Source: Burkholderia sp. SRS-W-2-2016
Lineage (GTDB): Bacteria; Pseudomonadota; Gammaproteobacteria; Burkholderiales; Burkholderiaceae
DNA length: 64,000 bases
Reading direction: 5' to 3'
Assembly (NCBI RefSeq): GCF_001931485.1
Contig: NZ_MSDV01000019.1
Span: 62,001-126,000, forward strand
The translations under genes were made by a program, and so were the position numbers. The notes below the pieces were generated by a model, which made no database searches, was not told where the DNA came from, and saw only the letters and a list, made by a program, of their open reading frames with translations. Each line of letters starts with the position of its first letter. Positions within the stretch are counted from its first letter, which is position 1. Positions 44,649 through 52,957 of the stretch are shown one piece after another.

Positions 44649-45164
44649 GACATAAGCCCCAAAAGTTTGTCGCGGACTCCCGATGCTGCTGGCGCGATGT
44701 GTCGCAATGATGACAATTGCATGACGGCGCCGGAGTGCCGCTAAGACGGCTGCGGCACGGGGCTTACGCCGCGTGCCGCAAGGGTGAATGCACCGCCGCT
44801 GGGCGAGTCGGAAAAATTAAGAAATCCGAACGAGAACAGTGCAAAAACTACACTGAGAATCGCTATGAAACAAACGGCGAATAGAAACGCCGCGAGGACA
44901 CTTCGAGCGATGCGAATTTCGCCGACCCGGCTACCAGTAGTTTCACCACGGCGGAGCCGGGCAGACCGATGGCGCCGACTACGAGTATTCGCATAGATCC
45001 TCGTTGAAGTGGATTGCTACACTGCGTGCGCTGGGAATGCGCGGATACGCACGACACGCCGATACCGATAGCTTCACGATCAGACGCTGTGGACGCGCAC
45101 GCGAATCGCTCGCGTGCACTATTTTTGCTACGCTGAAAATACCGTCATGTTTCGAGGAGCGTCG
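44649..45164. other. Intergenic region with a decayed dehydrogenase start
   Basis: 516 bp between pit and the CHAD gene. Apart from the remnant at 44863-44994, no gene is supported. It must hold promoters for both divergent genes. Confidence 0.55.
44863..44994 (-). pseudogene. Remnant of an NAD(P)-binding (SDR-type) protein N-terminus
   Basis: A 43-codon frame starts MRILVVGAIGLPGSAVVKLL, the classic first strand, glycine turn and helix of an NmrA/SDR Rossmann fold, then loses similarity and stops. The normal protein is about 200 residues, so this is a truncated leftover; the third glycine context (AIGLPG instead of ATGTIG) is also altered. Confidence 0.55.
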
Positions 45165-46010
45165 ATGAAGCAAGACAGCGAAAGCACTCCCCAGCCCACT
45201 CGCGAAGCCTCCGCGCAACAGGCGTTCGGCGCATATGCCGGGCCGCTGATCGGCGAGACGATCGCGCTGGCCGATGCGGTCCATGACGATCCGTCGCCCG
45301 AAGCGCTGCACAAATTGCGCGTGTCGTTACGGCGCTTGCGTTCATTGTGGTGGGCATTCGCGCCGCTGCTCGACAAGGGCGAAAACGCCCGGCAACGCGC
45401 GGTCTATCAGTTCCTCGCGACGGCAGCCGGCAAGACCCGCGACTGGGACATCCTGATCGAACTGCTGGAGGACCAACGGGGCGGCGCGAAAGATCTGCTG
45501 CCGAAGCTGCGGCAGGCGCGCGGCGAAACGCTCGCGGTCAGCCGCGACACGCTGCTCAACGCCGACGTCAAGCATCTGCTGCGCGACGCGTTCACGACCA
45601 CGACCGCGCAGTTGAACACCGCGCATACGCCGCGCATTGCACTGCACAAGTTCGCCGCCAAACGCGTGAACGCATCGGAGCGCACGCTAAAAAAACGCAT
45701 CAAACGTGCGCGGCGCGCGAAGCGTTCCGACTATGCGGCTTTTCACGACGTCAGAAAGGCCGGTAAAAAATTGCGCTATCTGTTCGAGTTTTTCGGGCCG
45801 CAATTGCAGGACGGCCATAAGCGCATGCTGAAGCGTTTGAAACGCCTGCAAAAGCGCTTCGGGATGCTGAACGACACCGTCGCCAGCGCGACGCTATTGC
45901 GCGACAATGCGGCGATAACGAGCAGTAGCGGCGAGCTGGACACCGCGCTGGACTGGCTGAACCGGGAGCGCAAACGCCGTCTGCGCGCGGCGGCCAGATT
46001 GCTCGACTGA
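45165..46010 (+). CDS. CHAD-domain protein (polyphosphate-associated)
   Basis: 281-residue all-helical protein rich in Arg, Lys and His. CHAD features include EALHKLRVSLRRLRSLWWAF, AGKTRDWDIL and DVRKAGKKLRYLFEFF, with the conserved basic residues thought to bind polyphosphate. It lacks the CYTH domain that often accompanies CHAD. ATG 45165 has CGAGGAG. Its place near ppk2 and pit supports a role at polyphosphate granules. Confidence 0.92.
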   Translation: MKQDSESTPQPTREASAQQAFGAYAGPLIGETIALADAVHDDPSPEALHKLRVSLRRLRSLWWAFAPLLDKGENARQRAVYQFLATAAGKTRDWDILIELLEDQRGGAKDLLPKLRQARGETLAVSRDTLLNADVKHLLRDAFTTTTAQLNTAHTPRIALHKFAAKRVNASERTLKKRIKRARRAKRSDYAAFHDVRKAGKKLRYLFEFFGPQLQDGHKRMLKRLKRLQKRFGMLNDTVASATLLRDNAAITSSSGELDTALDWLNRERKRRLRAAARLLD

Positions 46011-46151
46011 GCAGCGGCGGGAATGCGCGCCCGGCGCCAGAGCAACGAAACGAACGAAACAAGCGAAGCGAACGACGCGAACAAAAAGGGGAGCCACGTC
46101 GGGCCGCGACGCTGGTGACAGAAAAATCGTCCGCACAAGGAGGCGATCGGC

Positions 46152-47732
46152 GTGGTACAGCAAACGCATCGGGGACGTTGCCGCGTGCGAGCGATCTGGC
46201 ATCGGCTCAGAGCCGGCATGGTCCGCCATGTCAGCGACTGGCCGTGGCTCGCGGGGATCGCCGGCACGCTGGTCGCGACCGCGATGGCCGGCCTGACGCT
46301 TGCCACGCTGAACGCCGGCCGCCGCGACGCGCTCGAACATGCGCGCCAGACCTCGCAAAACCTCGTATCGATCATATCGATGGATCTCGCGCGCAATGTC
46401 GAGATCTACGACCTGTCGTTGCAAGCGATGGTGGACGGCGCGCGCGATCCGCGAATGCAGAGCCTGCCGGCCGCGCTGCGGCGCGCGATGCTGTTCGATC
46501 GCGCGACCACCGCCGCGTATCTCGGCGGTGCGTATCTGCTCGGCGCGGACGGCACGGTGAGCGCCGCGCAGAACGATACGGTCGATCCGTCGGTTCATCT
46601 GGACGACCGCGATTATTTCCAGGCGCAACAGCGCAATCCCGCGACGGGCCTTTATTTCTCGCATCCGTTCCGCTCGCGGCTGCGCGGCGAGAAGTTATCG
46701 GTGGCGCTGACGCGGCGCATCGACGATGCGCAGGGCCGCTTCGCCGGCGTCGCGCTGCTGGCGATTCGCATCGAGTACTTCGAACATCTGCTCGCGCAGA
46801 TCGATACCGGCCGCAAGGGCTCGGTGTTTATCGTGATGAAAGACGGCACGCTGCTCGCGCGCAAGCCGTTCGACGAGCACGAGGTCGGCGCGAGCGTCGC
46901 CGGTTCGCCGACTTTCCGCACGATGGCCACGCATGATTCGGGCACCTATGTAGCGACCGCGACGATCGATGGCGTGCGTCGTATGTACACCTATGCACAT
47001 GTACCCGGCACGCCGCTGATCGCGGTGGTCGCGCCCGCGCTCGACGACGTGCTCGCGCCGTGGCGGCAGCGCAGCGATCTGGCCGGCGCGCTGACGGTCG
47101 CGTTCGGCGGCGTGTTCGTGGTGGTGTCGTGGCTGCTCGCGTTTGCGTTGCGCGACAAGCAGCGCGCGCAGTCCGCGTTGATGCGCCTCGCCGCCACCGA
47201 TCCGCTGACCCGCCTGAGCAATCGCCGCGTGCTCGACCAGCGGCTCGGCGAAGAATGGCGGCGCGCGCAACGCGAGCAGAAACCGCTGTCGGTGCTGTTT
47301 ATCGATATCGATCACTTCAAGCGTTTCAACGATACGTATGGCCATGCGAGCGGCGACGAGGCGCTGATCGCGGTGGCCGCCCGCATTGCATCGGTGGCGC
47401 GGCGCTCGGTCGATCTGGTCGCGCGCTACGGCGGCGAAGAGTTCGCGGTGGTGTTGCCGGACACGACGGCGCAGCGCGCGTTCGAGATCGGCGAACGGAT
47501 TCGCCGCGAGGTGGAAGGCAAGGTGGTGGTCGTGCGCGGAGCCGAGGCCGGAATCACGCTGACCGTCAGTGTCGGTTGCGCGACGGCGACGCCCACGCGC
47601 AAGCAGCGCGGCGGCGCGGCCGCGTTGCTCGCCGAGGCCGACCGGCAACTGTATATCGCGAAGGAGCAGGGGCGTAATCGGACCAGCTCGGCGCAGTGGC
47701 GCGAGCCGGTCGAGCAGGGCGCGTCGGGCTGA
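46152..47732 (+). CDS. Membrane diguanylate cyclase with periplasmic sensor (Cache-GGDEF)
   Basis: 526-residue signalling enzyme making cyclic di-GMP. Helix 1 (about residues 32-53), a Cache-like periplasmic sensor (about 60-305), helix 2 (about 312-336) and a GGDEF domain (about 350-510). The active site is RYGGEEF, and the product-inhibition I-site RSVD lies five residues upstream, both intact. The GTG start at 46152 is supported by AAGGAGG 8 bases upstream. The ligand is unknown. Confidence 0.94.
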   Translation: MVQQTHRGRCRVRAIWHRLRAGMVRHVSDWPWLAGIAGTLVATAMAGLTLATLNAGRRDALEHARQTSQNLVSIISMDLARNVEIYDLSLQAMVDGARDPRMQSLPAALRRAMLFDRATTAAYLGGAYLLGADGTVSAAQNDTVDPSVHLDDRDYFQAQQRNPATGLYFSHPFRSRLRGEKLSVALTRRIDDAQGRFAGVALLAIRIEYFEHLLAQIDTGRKGSVFIVMKDGTLLARKPFDEHEVGASVAGSPTFRTMATHDSGTYVATATIDGVRRMYTYAHVPGTPLIAVVAPALDDVLAPWRQRSDLAGALTVAFGGVFVVVSWLLAFALRDKQRAQSALMRLAATDPLTRLSNRRVLDQRLGEEWRRAQREQKPLSVLFIDIDHFKRFNDTYGHASGDEALIAVAARIASVARRSVDLVARYGGEEFAVVLPDTTAQRAFEIGERIRREVEGKVVVVRGAEAGITLTVSVGCATATPTRKQRGGAAALLAEADRQLYIAKEQGRNRTSSAQWREPVEQGASG

Positions 47733-47794
47733 GTAGTTCGCGCTGGTCAGTCGTTACCGTGAGCGGGGGCCGCTGCCGCACGCCGCACGCGCAC

Positions 47795-47873
47795 GCCGCG
47801 CGCTTCAAGCCGCACGCCTCACGCCGCCCGCCGCGCGCTTCAAGCCGCCCGCCGCACTCCGCGCGCTTCACGC
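47795..47873. repeat. GC-rich direct repeats at the convergent dgc/dedA ends
   Basis: GCCGCGCGCTTCAAGCCGC occurs at 47795 and again at 47830 (35-bp period), with a partial third copy from 47859; related GCCGCACGC units begin about 47770. The last copy runs into the 3' end of the DedA-rhodanese gene. Confidence 0.8.
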
Positions 47874-49031
47874 GCGCCGCCCGCTGCGCGGCGCGAAGCC
47901 GCGTAACGTCACCGCGCCCTGGGTCGCGTCGCGCAACCACGGCGCCGCCTGGTTGGCGGTCGCGTCGTTCGCCGCGGCCGGCAGGCCGACCGGAAAGCCG
48001 CGCCGTTGCCACGCATCGAGCCCGCCGCGCAGCGCGCGAATCCGCGTATAGCCGTTGCCGCGCATCCGTTGCGACACTTCGGCCGCGGTCGTGTTGTCCG
48101 GGCAGATGCAGTAAATCACCATGTCATGCGTGCGCAGCGCGCCGTCGAGTTGCTCGGGACTATGCGGATCGAGCGCGAGCGCGCCGGGGAAATAGCGCTG
48201 CAGTTCGACGAGCGGCGCGTCGGGGCGCGTATCGAGCACACGCGACGGCGCGATGCGGCCAATCGGGCCGAAGCGGCCCCAGCGCCCCGCGCCGGGGAAC
48301 GCGGCCGGCAGCGCGGCTAGCGGCGCTGCTTCGTCCGGCGCGGCCGGCAGCGGCCCGCGATACGGCGCCGCGACCGGCGCCGGCGCGCCCAGCATCGGCG
48401 CGCCGCGCCGCGCGGCGGCCAATGCCCGCAGACGCCGCTGGCGATGGCGCTGATACAGCCGGTAACCCAGATAGATGAGCGCGACGCCGACCAGCATATC
48501 GGCGAGCGTGCCGCCGCGCGCGACCACGAACTCGCGCAGCATATGCAGTTCGCGTTCGACCGCCGCGCCGCCGAGCAGCCACACGCTCGCCCATGCGAGC
48601 ACGCTGGCGAGCTCCCACAGCGCGTAGATACGGATATCGACGGCGGTCGTGCCCATCAGCGGCGGCGTGATCAGCCCGAGCCCGGGCACGAACTTCGAGA
48701 CCGACACGAGCGGCACGCCATAGCGCTCGAATAGCGAGCGCGCCATGTCCAGCTTCGCGTCGACGGCCGGCGACAGGCGGCCGAGCCACGCCAGCAGCGT
48801 GCGTCCATACAGACGGCCGGCGGCGAACCACGTGCCGTCGCCGATCAGCGCGCCGAGCATCGCCGCGCCGAGAATCGGCCAGAACGACAGCGTGCCGGCG
48901 GCGATCGCGGAGCCCGCGAACAGCAGCACCGGCACGGCCGGAATCGGCACGCCGAGGCGGGTCAGCAGAACATTCGCAAAGACGATCGCGCTGCCCCAGC
49001 TGGCAACCGCCGACGTCGGAAACTCGAGCAA
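47868..49031 (-). CDS. DedA-family membrane protein fused to a rhodanese domain
   Basis: 387-residue fusion. Residues 1-195 form a DedA/VTT domain (GDGTWFAAGRLYG, the amphipathic FERYGVPLVSVSKFVPGLG, and several helices). An Ala/Pro-rich linker (about 205-250) joins a rhodanese domain (about 260-360) whose active-site loop begins at the Cys of YCICPDNTTA. DedA proteins affect lipid scrambling and membrane potential; the rhodanese part may handle sulfane sulfur. TTG 49031 is the start, with AGGAG upstream. Confidence 0.88.
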   Translation of the reverse strand: MLEFPTSAVASWGSAIVFANVLLTRLGVPIPAVPVLLFAGSAIAAGTLSFWPILGAAMLGALIGDGTWFAAGRLYGRTLLAWLGRLSPAVDAKLDMARSLFERYGVPLVSVSKFVPGLGLITPPLMGTTAVDIRIYALWELASVLAWASVWLLGGAAVERELHMLREFVVARGGTLADMLVGVALIYLGYRLYQRHRQRRLRALAAARRGAPMLGAPAPVAAPYRGPLPAAPDEAAPLAALPAAFPGAGRWGRFGPIGRIAPSRVLDTRPDAPLVELQRYFPGALALDPHSPEQLDGALRTHDMVIYCICPDNTTAAEVSQRMRGNGYTRIRALRGGLDAWQRRGFPVGLPAAANDATANQAAPWLRDATQGAVTLRGFAPRSGRRA

Positions 49032-49052
49032 TTGACGCGCTCCTGTTGCTGC

Positions 49053-49114
49053 GGTTGAACCGGCGGTTGAGCCGGCATCGAGCCGGCGCTGCCAGTGCGC
49101 TCAGGTGCGCTCAG
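49053..49114. repeat. Short tandem repeats between dedA and folE
   Basis: GGTTGAACCGGC, GGTTGAGCCGGC and ATCGAGCCGGC are tandem from 49053 to 49087. GTGCGCTCAG is repeated twice at 49095-49114 and covers the folE stop codon. Confidence 0.75.
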
Positions 49115-49749
49115 GTATTGGGCACCGCCATCACGCCGGGACTGCCGACGATCGACAGAAACTCGCGCCGCGTCGACGGATCGCTGCGGAACGTGCCGAT
49201 CATCCGCGAGGTGACCATCGTCACGCCGGCCTTGTGCACGCCGCGCGTCGACATGCACTGGTGCGCCGCTTCGAGAATCACGCCGACGCCGGCCGGTTGC
49301 AGCACGTCGTTCAGCGTATCGGCGATCTGCACCGTCATCTTTTCCTGGATCTGCAGCCGCTTCGCGAACGCATCGACCAGCCGCGCGAGTTTCGAGATGC
49401 CGACCACCCGGTGATTCGGCAGATACGCGACGTGCGCGCGGCCGATGATCGGCACCATATGGTGTTCGCAATAGCTTTCGAAGCGGATGTCCTTCAGCAC
49501 GATCATTTCGTCGTAGCCGTCCACTTCGGAGAAGGTGCGCGCGAGGATCTCGCGCGGGTCGGTCTGGTAGCCCGCGAAGAACTCCTCGTACGCGCGCACC
49601 ACACGCGCCGGCGTATCGATCAGGCCTTCGCGCTTCGGGTCGTCGCCGGCCCAGCGCAACAGCACGCGCACGGCCGCCTCGGCTTCGTCGCGGCTCGGAC
49701 GTTCGACGGCCGCTGCGGGTTTGGTTTTCTTTGCCTTGCTGCTGGTCAT
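49111..49749 (-). CDS. folE: GTP cyclohydrolase I
   Basis: 212-residue enzyme for the first step of folate/pterin synthesis (GTP to dihydroneopterin triphosphate). Zinc ligands are Cys/His of SYCEHHMVP and the later Cys of [22 protein letters not shown] and [10 protein letters not shown] are also typical. AAGGAG precedes the ATG at 49749; the frame runs upstream without homology. It could be transcribed with the LysR gene above and dedA below. A second folE elsewhere in the genome is likely in this group but cannot be seen. Confidence 0.96.
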   Translation of the reverse strand: MTSSKAKKTKPAAAVERPSRDEAEAAVRVLLRWAGDDPKREGLIDTPARVVRAYEEFFAGYQTDPREILARTFSEVDGYDEMIVLKDIRFESYCEHHMVPIIGRAHVAYLPNHRVVGISKLARLVDAFAKRLQIQEKMTVQIADTLNDVLQPAGVGVILEAAHQCMSTRGVHKAGVTMVTSRMIGTFRSDPSTRREFLSIVGSPGVMAVPNT

Positions 49750-49867
49750 GCGTCGCTCCTTCTGGATCGCGCGCCGACGCTGCGGATTGCGCGCGGGGTC
49801 AGTAACTGATTCGGCCATTGTTCCATGTTTTTGCGTCGCGGGGTGCCGCTGCGCTTTGCGGCGTTGC

Positions 49868-50797
49868 CTACTTCGGCCACTCGTCGAGCGCATCGTTGAA
49901 CAGCTCGGCGACCACGCCGCGCAGCCAGCCGCCGCGCGGATCGTTATGAAACTTGCGATGCCAGTGCTGGCGCAGATCGAAGCGCGGCAACGGCAGCGGC
50001 GGTTCGACCAGCGTGATCGACGCATGCTCGGACACGTAAGCGAAGCCGATCGCGTGCGGGACCGTGGCGAGCAGATCGGTGCGCGCGAGGATAAACGGCA
50101 GGCTCATGAAGTGCGGCGTCTCAAGCACCGCGCGGCGCTTGATGCGCTTTTTCTCCAGATATTGTTCGAGCACTTCCTGGCTGCGGCCCTCGGCGCGCAC
50201 CACTGCGTGCCCGGACGCGACGTACTGGTCGAGCGTCAACGGTGCTTTGGCGAGCGGATGGCCGCTGCGCATCAGGCAGATGAAACGGTGGGTGAACAGC
50301 CGCTGCTGGAAGAAGTTGGTGCCCGCCAGATCGGGGAAGTAGCCGACCGCCAGATCGACGTCGCCCGATTCGAGCCCGCGTTCGACCTGCGCGGGCGACA
50401 AGGACACCGAGCGCAGATTCGCATTCGGCGCGCGCTCCGCGAAGAGCTGCAACAGCCGCGGCAGAAACACGATCTCGCCGACGTCGGAGAGCGCGATCGA
50501 AAACGTATGGGTGCTGGTCGCCGGATCGAAGTCCTGCACATCGAGCATGCCTTTTTCGATCCGCAGCAGCGCGTCGCGCGCGGCCGGCAGAATCGCCAGC
50601 GCGCGCGGCGTCGGCTCCATTCCTTTCGAGGTGCGCACGAACAGCGGGTCGTCGAAGTATTCGCGCAGCCGGCCGAGCGCGGTGCTCACGCGCGGCTGGC
50701 TGACGCCCAGTTGTTCGGCCGCGCGGCTCACGTTGCGGGTGTCTTCCATCGCGACCAGGTAGGGGATCAGATTAAGATCCAGGGATGTCTCGGACAT
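49868..50797 (-). CDS. LysR-family regulator, likely of the pca genes
   Basis: 309-residue regulator of the NodD/PcaQ-like length class. The N-terminal winged helix ([34 protein letters not shown]) is followed by the co-inducer domain. It is divergent from pcaI, with a LysR-type box (50849-50867) in between, which makes control of the beta-ketoadipate genes the simplest reading. ATG 50797 is preferred over a start 12 codons upstream. Confidence 0.88.
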   Translation of the reverse strand: MSETSLDLNLIPYLVAMEDTRNVSRAAEQLGVSQPRVSTALGRLREYFDDPLFVRTSKGMEPTPRALAILPAARDALLRIEKGMLDVQDFDPATSTHTFSIALSDVGEIVFLPRLLQLFAERAPNANLRSVSLSPAQVERGLESGDVDLAVGYFPDLAGTNFFQQRLFTHRFICLMRSGHPLAKAPLTLDQYVASGHAVVRAEGRSQEVLEQYLEKKRIKRRAVLETPHFMSLPFILARTDLLATVPHAIGFAYVSEHASITLVEPPLPLPRFDLRQHWHRKFHNDPRGGWLRGVVAELFNDALDEWPK

Positions 50798-51270
50798 GCT
50801 TGTTATGTTTGGGCAGGGCAAGCGGGCAGGCAAATGGCCGCAGCGCCGTTATCGCTGAACGTTATAAAGCCTAGGTGAAAAATCGCCCGTCAGCATAGTG
50901 GGATTTGCCGTAGCCGGCTTTTTCGCGCGCAACTGGGCACACCTCGCAGAGCACGCCCCGGCGCACGCTGGCTCCCTCCGGCCGTCTTTTGACGCCTATC
51001 ATGAAGGGGGTTTTCCTGCCTTGACAAGCCGGCCGCTGCGCAACCATAATCGCCGCAGCGTTCGCTAAACGAATCACTGTTCATATGCCGAACTTTTTGG
51101 CTATATCGAGCAACCCGGTGGTGAACCAACCGAAGGCGCCAGCCCGCTTCGCATCGCGCGAGCCGTCGCCAGCATTGCCCGGAGCCTGTTTCCGCGCGAG
51201 CCTTGCCGCGAGCCTGATCGGTGAGGGCTGTCAGCCCTACGGCACGTAGCGCCCCCAAAGGAAATTCGAC
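50798..51270. other. Divergent lysR-pcaI control region
   Basis: 473 bp with no supported gene. It contains the LysR-type box near lysR and the pcaI ribosome site (AAAGGAAA). The part nearer pcaI (51060-51260) shows no clear extra motif. Confidence 0.55.
50849..50867. promoter_or_regulatory. LysR-type regulator box TTAT-N11-ATAA
   Basis: Perfect inverted 4-bp ends with the 11-bp spacer typical of LysR (T-N11-A) sites, 52 bp upstream of the lysR start. It probably serves autoregulation and activation of the divergent pca genes. Confidence 0.6.
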
Positions 51271-51978
51271 ATGATCAACAAGATTTTCGAGACACTTCAA
51301 TCGGCGGTCGCCGATGTCCACGACGGCGCGACCGTCATGATCGGCGGCTTCGGCACGGCCGGCATGCCGTCCGAGCTGATCGACGCGCTGATCGAGCAGG
51401 GCGCGCGCGACCTGACCATCGTCAACAACAACGCAGGTAACGGCGACATCGGCCTCGCGGCGCTGCTCAAAGCGAAGCGCGTGCGCAAGATCATCTGCTC
51501 GTTCCCGCGTCAGACCGATTCGTATGTGTTCGACGCGCTCTATCGCGCCGGCGAAATCGAACTCGAACTCGTGCCGCAAGGCAACCTCGCCGAGCGCATC
51601 CGCGCGGCGGGCGCCGGCATCGGCGGCTTCTTCACGCCGACCGCGTACGGCACCAAGCTGGCCGAAGGCAAGGAAACGCGCCTGATCGACGGCAAGCACT
51701 ATGTGCTCGAAGCGCCGCTGCACGCCGACTTCGCGCTGATCAAGGCGTACAAGGGCGACCGCTGGGGCAACCTGACCTATCGCAAGACCGCGCGTAACTT
51801 CGGCCCGATCATGGCGAGCGCCGCGAAGACCGCGATCGTCCAGGTGTCGCAAGTGGTGCCGCTCGGCGCGCTCGATCCGGAAGTGATCGTCACGCCCGGC
51901 ATCTTCGTGCAACGCGTGATCGAAGTGCCGCAAGCGGCACATGCCCCGGCGCCGAACCCTCACGACGCCGCTGCCTGA
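51271..51978 (+). CDS. pcaI: 3-oxoadipate CoA-transferase subunit A
   Basis: 235-residue alpha subunit of a family I CoA-transferase (moves CoA from succinyl-CoA to 3-oxoadipate). MIGGFGTAGMPSELIDALI and NNNAGNGDIGLAALL are the CoA-binding family blocks. The linked pcaB, pcaD and pcaC favour 3-oxoadipate over acetoacetate as substrate; the scoA type remains possible from sequence alone. Confidence 0.9.
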   Translation: MINKIFETLQSAVADVHDGATVMIGGFGTAGMPSELIDALIEQGARDLTIVNNNAGNGDIGLAALLKAKRVRKIICSFPRQTDSYVFDALYRAGEIELELVPQGNLAERIRAAGAGIGGFFTPTAYGTKLAEGKETRLIDGKHYVLEAPLHADFALIKAYKGDRWGNLTYRKTARNFGPIMASAAKTAIVQVSQVVPLGALDPEVIVTPGIFVQRVIEVPQAAHAPAPNPHDAAA

Positions 51979-51991
51979 ACCGGAGACCGAC

Positions 51992-52651
51992 ATGAAAAAA
52001 CTGACCCGCGACGAAATGGCCAAGCGCGTTGCCCAGGACATCCCTGAAGGCGCGTACGTGAACCTCGGCATCGGCGTGCCGACGCTGGTGGCGAACCACC
52101 TCGGCGCCGACAAGGAAATCTTCCTGCACAGCGAAAACGGTCTGCTCGGCATGGGCCCGGCACCGGCGAAGGGCGAGGAAGACGACGAACTGATCAACGC
52201 CGGCAAGCAGCACGTCACGCTGCTGACGGGCGGCGCGTTCTTCCATCACGCGGATTCGTTCGCGATGATGCGCGGCGGCCACCTCGACTTCTGCGTGCTC
52301 GGCGCGTTCCAGGTGTCGGCCAAGGGCGACCTCGCGAACTGGCACACCGGCGCACCGGATGCGATTCCGGCGGTCGGCGGCGCGATGGACCTCGCGATCG
52401 GCGCGAAGCAGGTGTACGTGATGATGGAACACCTGACCAAGCAGGGCGAAAGCAAGATCACCGCCGAATGCTCGTACCCGGTCACCGGGATCGGCTGCGT
52501 GACCCGTATCTATACGGACCTCGCGATGATCGACGTGACGAAGCAGGGCCTCGTCGTGCGCGAGATCTTCACGGATATCGGCTTCGACGAACTGCAGAAG
52601 CTGACCGGCGTGCCGATGACCGACGGCTCGCAGGCGGCAAACGCGGCCTGA
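51992..52651 (+). CDS. pcaJ: 3-oxoadipate CoA-transferase subunit B
   Basis: 219-residue beta subunit. The catalytic Glu lies in HSENGLLGMGP, which forms the glutamyl-CoA intermediate, and NLGIGVPTLVANHL starts the domain. It begins 13 bp after pcaI with GGAG upstream. Confidence 0.92.
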   Translation: MKKLTRDEMAKRVAQDIPEGAYVNLGIGVPTLVANHLGADKEIFLHSENGLLGMGPAPAKGEEDDELINAGKQHVTLLTGGAFFHHADSFAMMRGGHLDFCVLGAFQVSAKGDLANWHTGAPDAIPAVGGAMDLAIGAKQVYVMMEHLTKQGESKITAECSYPVTGIGCVTRIYTDLAMIDVTKQGLVVREIFTDIGFDELQKLTGVPMTDGSQAANAA

Positions 52652-52957
52652 TAGCCGCGGTATTGCTGCTGTATTCCCGCTGTATTTCCGCTGTACCCAC
52701 GCGACGCGCAGCGCGTCGCGTCCAGGCCAGCGCCGATGAGACTACGGTCTCGTCAGCGCTGGCCTGGTAACTTCGGCGACGTGCCGGACGTGTTTTGGCG
52801 CACAATATGCAGCCATGAACGCGGCACCGGCGCCGCCGTGCTGTAACGAGCGAGCGCGCGATGCAGCTTCACGCCGCGATAGCGCGAAGCCGCGCAGCGT
52901 GATCCGCCGCGCCGCTCCTTCACTTCCGCTTTCCCCGATTCCTCGAAGATCGTCACC
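52652..52957. other. Structured spacer between pcaJ and pcaB
   Basis: 306 bp without a gene. Three 11-bp repeats (GCTGTATTCCC type) lie at 52668-52700, followed by two abutting hairpins at 52699-52767. The rest shows nothing but the pcaB leader. Confidence 0.6.
52699..52767. terminator. Two abutting hairpins between pcaJ and pcaB
   Basis: First: ACGCGACGCG-CAG-CGCGTCGCGT (52699-52721, 10-bp perfect stem). Second: a stem of about 21 bp with two imperfect pairs, from CCAGGCCAGCGC to GCGCTGGCCTGG (52722-52767). There is no T-run. They may attenuate or stabilise, giving different pcaIJ and pcaBDC levels. Confidence 0.65.
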
